Below, in pieces: positions 56,578-64,000 of a stretch of 64,000 nucleotides of DNA. Positions within the stretch are counted from its first letter, which is position 1; each line of letters opens with the position of its first letter. The stretch is from Rana temporaria (taxonomy: Eukaryota > Chordata > Amphibia > Anura > Ranidae). Below the pieces are notes generated by a model. It saw nothing but the letters and a program-made list of their open reading frames with translations. It was not told the origin of the DNA and did no database searches. The position numbers and the translations under genes were made by a program. The stretch is from the NCBI RefSeq assembly GCF_905171775.1, contig NC_053489.1:153406142-153470141 (forward strand), read 5' to 3'.

Positions 56578-58440
56578 CTAGGACCCCAGATTTTTCTCCA
56601 TCTTTGATTCCCTAATCGGTTCTTCATTAGTGAATAGTTTGTGTTTGTTTTTTTTTGCCCCCAAGTGCATTACTTTACATTTTTCCACATTAAACCTCAT
56701 TTGCCATGTAGTTGCCCACTCCATTATTTTGTTCAGGTCTTTCTGTAGGATTTCTATATCCTGATGTGAAGTTATTGCCCTGCTTAAATTTGTCTTTTCC
56801 GCAAAAACTGAAATTGAGCTTTTTATCCCATTCTCTATATCTTTTATGAATAAATTGAATAGAATCAGTCCCAAGACAGAACCCTGGGGCACCCCACTTA
56901 CCACTCCAGGTCAGTGTGAGTACACATTATTTATCACTAACCTTTGGACATGCCCCTGTAACCAGTGTTTAACCCAAGAACAAACCTTATGGTCCATGGC
57001 TGCAGACTTCAGCTTGTAGATTAAGCATTTATGGGGGACTGTAGCGAATGCCTTTGCAAAGTCCAGGTACACTTAATCCACTGCCTTCCCCTGTCTAGAT
57101 GACAGCTTACTTCCTCGTAGAATGTTAACCCATGCTGATGACTACTTAAGATATTTTTTTTCCCAGTAAATTCTTAAATATAGCCCCTTATCGCCCCCCC
57201 CCCTTTACCAACGATTGATGTTAGGCTAAATGGCCTGTAGTTCCCAGGGACTTGTCTCTGTCCTTTTTTGAATACTGGTACCACATTGGCTTTTCTCCAA
57301 TCAGCTGGTACCAATCCTGTCAGTATGCTGTCCACAAAATGTTAGGAACAATGGTCTGGCTATAACCTGACTGAGTTCTCTGAGGACTCTCGGGTGTAAG
57401 CCATCTGGTGATGTATTTGTATTAAGTTTATCTAGTCTTTCCATCTCTCTGGCCTCTGTTAGCCACAAGGGTTTGTCCTGTGATGAGGAGAAGAAGGCAT
57501 TTAGTACAGTTGCCTTCTCTGTGTCATCTGTAACCATCCTCCCTTCCTCGTCCCTTATGTGGGCAATATGCTCTGATTTTGCCTTTTTACTGTTAATATA
57601 TCTAAAAAATGTATTTGGATTTTTTTTACTCTCCTCCGCTATATGTCTCTCGTAATCTTTTTTGGCCGCCCTTATTGCGTTCTTGCACCTCTTATTGCAT
57701 TCCTTATAGTGTTTGAATGCTGACGATGACCTATCCCCTTTATATTGTTTAAAGGCCATTTTTTCTCTTTACTTAGTCTTTTAACATTACGATTTAGACG
57801 ATTTTTTCAATGTTTACTTTAAATGTGATCATCCTATGATCGCTAGATCCTAGGTTGTCCCGTATGTCCCATATTTCCACATCTGAGATCAGACTGGAAT
57901 CGTTCGTAATTAATAAATCTAGCAGGGTGTTCTTCCTAGTTGGGGAATTTACCAATTGGGACATGAAGTTGTAAGACATTTATGAAATGATGGGCCTTGA
58001 ATTAGTGAGCTGTTCCCTCTGCCCAGTCAATATTGGGATAATTGAAGTCTCCCATTATGATAACATTTCCTTGCATAACTGTCGTTTCCAACTGTGACAG
58101 TATGCCCCTCTTCCTCCTCCTTTAGGTTGGGTGGCCTATAACATACCCCCACTATTAATTTCCCACTTACTTCTTCTCTTTGAAGTTCTACCCATACTGA
58201 TTCCACCTCCCCCTTATCCCATTCATAATGTCGCTCCTTCTCTGCCACCCTTACATACATTTTTACATATAGACACATCCCTCCCCTTCTTCTACCTTCA
58301 CTGTCTTTCCAAAACAAGGAATACCCCTGTATGTTGGCAGCCAATCATGTGCTGGCCAACATTTCAGTTATTCCCACAAACTCTACGTCCTCCTTATGCA
58401 ATAACAGCATATACTCCTCTCAATGTTGTACAGGTGCATA
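56578..58440 (-). pseudogene. CR1-like ORF2 relic (endonuclease and RT)
   Basis: Endonuclease pieces: VGITEM (58358 region), NIQGYSLFWKDSEGRRRGGM (58335 region), ESVWVELQREE, IVGVCYRPPN and DLLITNDSSLISDVEI, SDHRMITFKV (57970-57810). RT pieces: a basic FKHYKECNKRCKNAIRAAKK linker, YINSKKAKSEHI, SPDGLHPRVLREL and VSGVPQGSVLGLILFNLFI (56904-56848) with WQMRFNVEKCKVMHLG. The FADD box has changed to FAEKTN, so the catalytic Asp pair is lost. The frame is broken in several places. Confidence 0.85.
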
Positions 58441-58454
58441 TTAACTTCCCCTGA

Positions 58455-58903
58455 GGCCCTGTACACACGAGCAGACATGTCCGATGAAAACGGTCCACGG
58501 ACCGTTTTCATCAGACATGTCTGCTGGGAACATTTGGTCTGATGTGTGTACACACCATCAGACCAAATTCCCCGTGGACAGAAAACGCGGTGACGTGGCG
58601 GCGACGATGACATGGCGATGTGTGCGAACCAGGAAGTTCAATGCTTCCACGCATGCGTCAAATCACTTCGACGCATGCAGGGGATTTCGATCCGATGGTT
58701 AGGTGTACTAACCATCGGACATGTCCGACGGACAGGTTTCCACCGGACAAGTTTCTTAGCATGCTAAGAAACTTTTGTCCGCTGGAAACCTGTCCGCTAG
58801 GCCGGAAAAATGTCCGCTAGGCCCTACACACGGTCGGACATGTCCGCGGAAACTGGTCCGCGGACCAGTTTCAGCGGACATGTTCGGTCGTGTGTAAGAG
58901 GCC
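58455..58903. mobile_element. Harbinger-related MITE in the LINE
   Basis: The left end GGCCCTGTACACACGA and the reversed right end GGCCTCTTACACACGA are related to the ends of the 10-kb element. TGA precedes and TTA follows (a T-N-A pair differing at one base). Inverted words ACATGTCCG/CGGACATGT and ACGGTCCACGGACCGT fill the interior. No genes. Confidence 0.75.
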
Positions 58904-59499
58904 TTAGTTTTCCTTGTACTTTGTTTTTGAATTGTACATGCATTCGCCCCAGGATTAGATGTTACAGCTGTTTTATACCTGCTGACTGCACTATCACCCT
59001 CTGTGCTTTTCTCACTTCCAGCTATTGCTTCCTCTGCCCCGCCCCCAATACCTAGTTGAATAGATTGCCCAGTAGCCAAAGGGGGGGGGGCATAATTGTA
59101 ATCAAAATGAGATTTCCTGTGACTTACAGTGGGGCAAAAAACTATTTAGTCAGCCACCAATTGTGCAAGTTCTCTTACTTAAAAAGATGAGAGAGGCCTG
59201 TAATTGACATCATAGGTTTACCTCAACTATGAGAGACAAAATGTGGAAACAAATCCAGACAATCACATTTGCCTGATTTGGAAAGAATTTATTTGGAAAT
59301 TATGGTGGTAAATAAGTATTTGGTCAATATCAGAAGTTCATCTCAATACTTTGTTATATATCCTTTGTTGGCAATGACAGAGGTTCAAACTAGGGTTGTC
59401 CCGATACCACTTTTTTAGGACCGAGTACAAGTACCGATACTTCTTTTCAAGTAGTCGCCGATACCGAATACCGATACTTTTTTTAAATGTGTCCCCACA

Positions 59500-60130
59500 T
59501 GCAGCCATGTCCCCCCACAAATGCAGCCATGTCCCCCCCATATATGCAGCCATGTCCCCCCACAAATGCAGCCATGTCGTCCCCATATCCAGCCATGTCC
59601 CCCCCCCCCATATGCAGCCATGACCTCCCCATACCAGCCATGCCCCCCCCATATGCAGCAATGTCCTCCCCATACAAGCCATGTCCCCCCCCATATGCAG
59701 CAATGTCCTCCCCATACCAGCCATGTCCCCCCCCATATGCAGCAATGTCCTCCCCATACCAGCCATGTCCCCCCCCATATGCAGCAATGTCCTCCCCATA
59801 CCAGCCATGTCCCCCCCATGTGCAGCAATGTCCTCCCCATACCAGCCATGTCCCCCCCCATATGCAGCAATGTCCTCCCCATACCAGCCATGTCCCCCCC
59901 CATATGCAGCAATGTCCTCCCCATACCAGCCATGTCCCCCCCATATGCAGCAATGTCCTCCCCATACCAGCCATGTCCCCCCCCATATGCAGCAATGTCC
60001 TCCCCATACCAGCCATGTCCCCCCCCATATGCAGCAATGTCCTCCCCATACCAGCCATGCCCCCCCCCATATGCAGCAATGTCCTCCCCATACCAGCAAT
60101 GTCCTCCCCATACCAGCCATGTCCCCCCCC
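59500..60130. repeat. 42-bp minisatellite
   Basis: About 14 units of CAGCCATGTCCCCCCCCATA followed by TGCAGCAATGTCCTCCCCATAC, with a shorter variant at the left. The length lets all six frames stay open, so the 170-260-codon frames here are artefacts. Confidence 0.95.
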
Positions 60131-60157
60131 AAAAAAAATCAGCCATGCCCCCCCCCC

Positions 60158-60596
60158 TTACCGTACATGCTGCCGCGCCATCACAGCTTTGAATAGCTGT
60201 AGTCTCTCACGCTGCGTATAGACACTCCCCCTTGCTCGGGATTGGACAGTTCACCCGAGCAAGGGGAGTGTCTCTACGCTGCGCCGCGGGAAAGACTACA
60301 GCTATTCAAATGAATGCTGTAATCTTCCCCACCCGTGGTAACCAAGCAGGGATGCGGCCATGTCCCCCCCTTACCGTACATGCTGCCACGCCGCGCGGGG
60401 AACATCACAGCTTTGAATAGCTGTAGTCTCTCACGCTGCGTATAGACACTCCCCCTTGCTCGGGATTGGACAGTTCACCCGAGCAAGGGGAGTGTCTCTA
60501 CGCTGCGCCGCGGGAAAGACTACAGCTATTCAAATGAATGCTGTAATCTTCCCCGCCCGTGGTAACCAAGCAGGGATGCGGCGAGATGCGGCTTTA
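60158..60596. repeat. Tandem duplication of a hairpin-forming unit
   Basis: Two copies (60158-60370 and 60371-60596) of a unit in which GAATAGCTGTAGTCT and GACACTCCCCCTTGCTCGG meet their inverse (CCGAGCAAGGGGAGTGTC, GACTACAGCTATTC) around GATTGGACAGTTCA. The second copy has 11 extra bases near the start. Confidence 0.9.
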
Positions 60597-60750
60597 GCGG
60601 CGGGATTCGTTCGGCGCTTGCGGCGGCGGCGGCGGCGGGGGGGGGAAGTATTCTATTTTGGTATCGGGGGTATTTGCGGGAGTACGAGTACTCCCGCAAA
60701 TACTCGGTATCGGTCCCGATACCGATACTAGTATCGGTATCGGGACAACC

Positions 60751-60972
60751 CTAGTTCAAACGTTTTCTGTAAGTCTTCACAAAGTTGTCACACACTGTTG
60801 ATGGTATGTTGGCCCATTCTTCCATGCAGATCTCCTCAAGAGCAGTGATGTTTTGGGGCTGTCGCTGGGCAACACAGACTTTCAACTCCCTCCAAAGGTT
60901 TTCTATGGGGTTGAGATCTGGAGACTGGCTAGGCCACTCCAGGACCTTGAAATGCTTCTCACGAAGCCACAC
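60751..60972 (-). pseudogene. Tc1-like transposase C-terminal fragment
   Basis: 73 codons: the last catalytic region (SPDLNPIENLW, with the Glu) and the end of the protein. The first two catalytic Asp regions and the DNA-binding domain are absent because the element is truncated at 60972. Confidence 0.85.
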
Positions 60973-61158
60973 CTACATATTGCATTATCCCATCAATGAG
61001 TATGTTTTAAAACCAATGGACATAATTAATTTTCTTTAAAAAAAGACAGAAATGCTTACATGTGAAACCTGTGTCAGTTTTTATAGCTGATAGTATATTT
61101 AAGGAAGGAGAATGTGGGTAGGCATACGTATAAACATAGAGCTGAATCAGGTGTGTAT

Positions 61159-61160
<2 letters not shown>
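60973..61160. other. No recognisable feature
   Basis: Short AT-rich stretch before the microsatellite. Confidence 0.4.

Positions 61161-61216
<56 letters not shown>
61160..61216. repeat. (TA)n microsatellite
   Basis: Uninterrupted TA run of about 28 units. Confidence 0.95.
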
Positions 61217-61218
<2 letters not shown>

Positions 61219-62064
61219 TGTATATATCTGTGCAAAAGTTTAATGACTATCATTTTTTTTAAATAAAAATATAAAGTATTTACACATTTTATTTAGCTAC
61301 ATTTAATATATCGTATTTCTCCTAACATTATTGCAGCAAAAATGTCATATTAATTTTCATATAATTCATATAATTAATTGTATTCTTGTTAATAACATCT
61401 TGGATCGGATAGCATTGTTCTACTATTCATGTTATATCATTTTTTATTATGTTCTTGATGCTTCACCTTCTTTGCTCCAATTGGACAAAATACTCCTTTC
61501 CAATCATCCAGTTTAGGACTCAGTAAAGTTAAAGGTTTGAAAAGTAAAAATACATAACAAGGAACTAATGGAACTACCATCACATTTTGGATGATCAGAA
61601 GCATTTTTAAAAGTCGACTCACTTTAATGTCATTAATTTATCAGCGTCGTACAAGCTTATAGGTCTCCCAGTTAAATCCTTTGGCAGCCATTTAATGCCA
61701 TAAAACTAGATTTATTGAACTAGATATTTAATGTTAAATAAATAGAAATTGATTTTTAAAACCACAGTTATTGAGATTTAACAAGCACCTTAAACATAAA
61801 TGAAGTGGCCAAATAATTAATTCAGCATCTCACATGCATTATAGGGAATAATTTATGTATAGCTGATGCACAAACCATGGTATTACCAATTTAATGCATT
61901 TAACATAGCTACAGAGTTAAATTAACTGAGTGATTGTGAATTAGTTTTTTGTGACAGGAAAGGAACAATTTTATTAAATCAATTTAACATTGAGATAGAA
62001 GGAAAATAAAATTACAATTATCAGAAATATCTAGTAATAATAGGTTTCCACGCATTGTAATGCC
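61217..62064. other. No recognisable feature
   Basis: AT-rich sequence with no supported motif. Confidence 0.4.
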
Positions 62065-62068
62065 TTAA

Positions 62069-62704
62069 AGTGGGGTTCCAATCACATTTTGCAATTTTTA
62101 AAAATAATCTCTTTCATCAGTCAATTCTATATTACAAATAATTAGACTTACTGTGCCCAAAATCGCAGCAGATTGCCCGAGTTTTTCAGTCAAGTAACTT
62201 ATATAAAATCGTTGCTGAAGTTGTCATTTTGCTTGTGGGCATGTGAAGCCCACAAGCACTTACTTCCTGATTACCGCTGACCAGCGGTGACGAGCGGTGA
62301 CCATCATGCACTGCCTGTCCAGCCCCAATCTCGCGCATGGGCATTGTAAGCACAATGCAGCGCCGTAAATATCTCGGGTTGCCATCGCAATGGGCGGCAA
62401 CGTCGGAAATGCCCGCCTTGTTGTGATGGCAACGATGAAAACACAAACAGTGTTCCTGTCTTGAAGTCCCACGATAGCCCTAGGGGAAGCATACTGCATT
62501 CGGGAAATGATGACACACATTTCCCAGGAGCATTAGCGTTCTGGGGAGCCGAGGGAGCTGACGTCAGGATCCTAGGTGAATCCGAAGGCAAATTTTGCGG
62601 GACCGCATAGTAACAGGCATTTCCAGGTTTTTTTATTTATTTTTTCTTATTTTGGTATAATGTGCACTATAAAGGAAAATACGTTTTTGGATGGAAACTC
62701 CACT
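62069..62704. mobile_element. TTAA-target MITE (636 bp)
   Basis: Inverted ends AGTGGGGTTCCA and, reversed, AGTGGAGTTTCCA, with TTAA at 62065-62068 and 62705-62708. The interior has GCTTGTGGGC.TGTGAAGCCCACAAGC and other small hairpins and no transposase. Confidence 0.75.
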
Positions 62705-62713
62705 TTAAGCACA

Positions 62714-63208
62714 GAAAAGTGGAGGTTCCCCCTAAAAAAAAATTCTAACAATACATTCAGAAGACTGATTACACTGCGGGTATGCTGGGTTTTTTTTTTT
62801 CGTACATACCTCGTTATCGCTGTTTCATCCCTCGGCTTCCGGGTATGATTCTTTCGGGTCTGGGCGTTCCTAGTTGATTGACGTTTCTCCGACCGACGCA
62901 TACTTGACGTCACGACATTCCGAAAGAAGCCGAACGTCGCTGCGCAGGCGCCGTATAGAGCCGACTCTATATGGCGCCTGCGCAATGACGTTCGGCTTCT
63001 GTCGGAAAGACATGACGCCCAGTATGCGCTGGTCGGAGGAACGTCAATCAACTAGGAACGCCCAGTCCAGCAAGAATCATACCCGGAAGCTGAGGGATGA
63101 AACAGCGATAACGAGGTATGTACGAAAAAAAAAAAAAAAAACAGCATACCCGCAGTGTAATCAGTCTTCTGAATGTATTGTTAGAATTTTTTAGGGGGAA
63201 CCTCCACT
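62714..63208. mobile_element. 495-bp near-perfect palindromic MITE
   Basis: Left AAAGTGGAGGTTCCCCCTAA and right TTAGGGGGAACCTCCACTTT are exact inverses, and the arms continue pairing (TTCTAACAATACATTCAGAA, ACTGCGGGTATGCTG, CCTCGTTATCGCTGTTTCAT, GGCGCCTGCGCA) to an axis near 62960. TTAA follows on the right (63209-63212); on the left the matching position reads AGAA, so that copy has changed. Only 9 bp separate it from the previous element. Confidence 0.85.
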
Positions 63209-63212
63209 TTAA

Positions 63213-64000
63213 TAAAAATGGCATCATGAAAAAATTTGAAATCATATTTTTAAATGTAATATACCTGAAGTTACTGGCTTGGCAGTGTACTGTAGTTGAA
63301 ATATTCTATCAACTCTGTCCAAAGAATACTCTTGTAATTTTTGACAACGCAGCCTATGGCAATAAGAACTGTACATAGATATTCTCATTCTAATTTATGA
63401 ATAGACAGTTGCTTTAATGTTTATATTTGAAATTGCCATGCATGTATACTGGACAACATTTTTGAAGGACCTTAAAGAATGCTGTAAAAGCAGAGAACAA
63501 TGCCAAGTCATGTGATATCAGATCATCAGCAAGTAATTTCTACATGATTGCAGTGCTTGCAAGTTACTTTTGTTGTCATCACATCAATTTCTTTGTTCAT
63601 TGGACAGACACTGGGTCCTGGGTTCAGGCTTCATGCAGATATTTGAATTTTCTTCAAGCTGAGATTATGCTCTGCACCATCCTAATGTCAAACTCTACCA
63701 TTCAGCTGCCAAATGCCAGAATGACTCGTACAGGCAAATGGACTTACCTGTACCTTGAATTTGCCACCTATCGGAAGCACGCAAGCCCGCCGAGAGAGCG
63801 TGCTTGCAGGTCCCGCTAGCTCGATGTTCGCCGGTGGCCCGCGTTTGCGGCGAGCAGAGGAATAACAGGGAGATACCGATGTAAAAAAGGCATTTCCCTG
63901 TTTCCCTGTTTTGCCTAGCAACATGACAGAGATCTACTGCTCCCTGTCATCGGGATCAGTGATCTCTGTCATGTTGTAGTGAGTCCATGCCTCCACAGTT
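63213..64000. other. AT-rich DNA, then a possible element at the window edge
   Basis: To about 63700 nothing recognisable. From about 63730 GC-rich sequence with AACATGACAGAGATC and its inverse GATCTCTGTCATGTT (about 63920-63975) suggests the start of another foldback element that runs out of the window. Confidence 0.35.

Larger units (their letters stand above)
54345..59090 (-). mobile_element. CR1-like LINE, near full length, decayed, with two insertions
   Basis: Minus-strand LINE: the upstream part lies around 58907-59090, the endonuclease 58440-57790, the RT about 57760-56578, and after the Tc1 insertion (54939-56555) the RT end with PHLEYSVQFWSPVL (about 54875) and the C-terminal DMIEIYKYLHDD region (about 54690). 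The 3' end with CATCCAGTTCAACC is near 54345-54420. A Harbinger MITE (58455-58903) sits in the 5' half. Multiple stops and frameshifts. Confidence 0.85.
59391..60753. mobile_element. hAT element made of tandem repeats (1,363 bp)
   Basis: Ends TAGGGTTGTCCCGATACC and, reversed, TAGGGTTGTCCCGATACC. The octamer GTTCAAAC flanks both (59383-59390, 60754-60761). Right of centre, ACTCGGTATCGGTCCCGATA-like blocks form further small inverted repeats. The body holds a 42-bp array and a 213/226-bp duplication. No transposase. Confidence 0.93.
59127..60972 (-). mobile_element. Second Tc1 family copy, truncated, with a hAT insertion
   Basis: Starts CAGTGGGGCAAAAAACTATT after TA (59125-59126). The remaining transposase is on the minus strand: LEWPSQSPDLNPIENLWREL (60933-60874) and the C-terminus NFVKTYRKRLN. 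The element stops at about 60972, before the rest of the catalytic domain and the other end. A hAT element (59391-60753) lies inside. This Tc1 family differs from the copies at 6424 and 54939. Confidence 0.88.

Noticed and set aside
59338..60221. Long open frames of up to 264 codons on both strands
   Set aside because: They come from a 42-bp tandem repeat whose length is divisible by three; all frames stay open and the products are pure repeats.
62647..63194. Two similar 106-134-codon frames facing each other
   Set aside because: They are the two arms of one palindrome read from each side; no motif.

Overview
The window looks like repeat-dense intergenic DNA of an amphibian, most likely a frog (inference). 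It has introns with GT/AG borders, polyadenylation signals, LINEs of three clades, a Penelope-like element, Tc1, hAT, PIF/Harbinger and TTAA-target DNA transposons, and long AT and GT microsatellites. I found no exon of a conventional host gene, no tRNA or rRNA, and no CRISPR array. Almost every recognisable coding segment belongs to a mobile element.

The centrepiece is a 10,003-bp PIF/Harbinger transposon at 15744-25746. Its ends are matching terminal inverted repeats and it is flanked by a TCA target duplication. It carries three genes: (1) an apparently intact two-exon DDE transposase on + (16219-17903); (2) a three-exon SANT/Myb-like protein with an acidic repeat region and coiled-coil end on - (22669-19223), whose middle exon is split by a 1,510-bp hAT element with its own 8-bp duplication; (3) an apparently intact two-exon MADF-domain protein on + (23597-24854). 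Genes 2 and 3 diverge from a shared upstream region built of two copies of a repeat. Starting at the stop codon of gene 3 lies an inverted, decayed copy of its MADF-coding exon, so its mRNA could fold into a hairpin of about 235 bp. Two further elements in the window have related Harbinger ends (28889-29379 and 58455-58903); the first is clearly a non-autonomous relative of the large element.

Layout. 1-9220: Harbinger MITE, a LINE 3' tail hit by two hAT elements at one target site, a 34-bp tandem array, a CR1-like RT fragment, a Tc1 copy inside an AT microsatellite, a TTAA MITE. 9221-15300: a MITE joined to a minus-strand L1 that contains a 5'-truncated L2 and a solo LTR. 15744-25746: the Harbinger element. 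25750-36475: nested MITEs, a 395-bp direct repeat, minisatellites, a possible hammerhead ribozyme core. 36476-46831: a hAT element with inverted minisatellites, a MITE hosting a 2-kb palindrome, TTAA elements, an ACGAA-rich hAT element. 46832-49032: decayed Penelope-like element. 49033-54344: about 5 kb with little recognisable. 54345-59090: minus-strand CR1-like LINE containing a second Tc1 copy and a Harbinger MITE. 59127-60972: another Tc1 containing a hAT element full of tandem repeats. 60973-64000: TTAA element and a 495-bp near-palindrome.

Coordinates of element ends come from reading inverted repeats and target duplications by eye. Family names above the superfamily level were not checked against any database.
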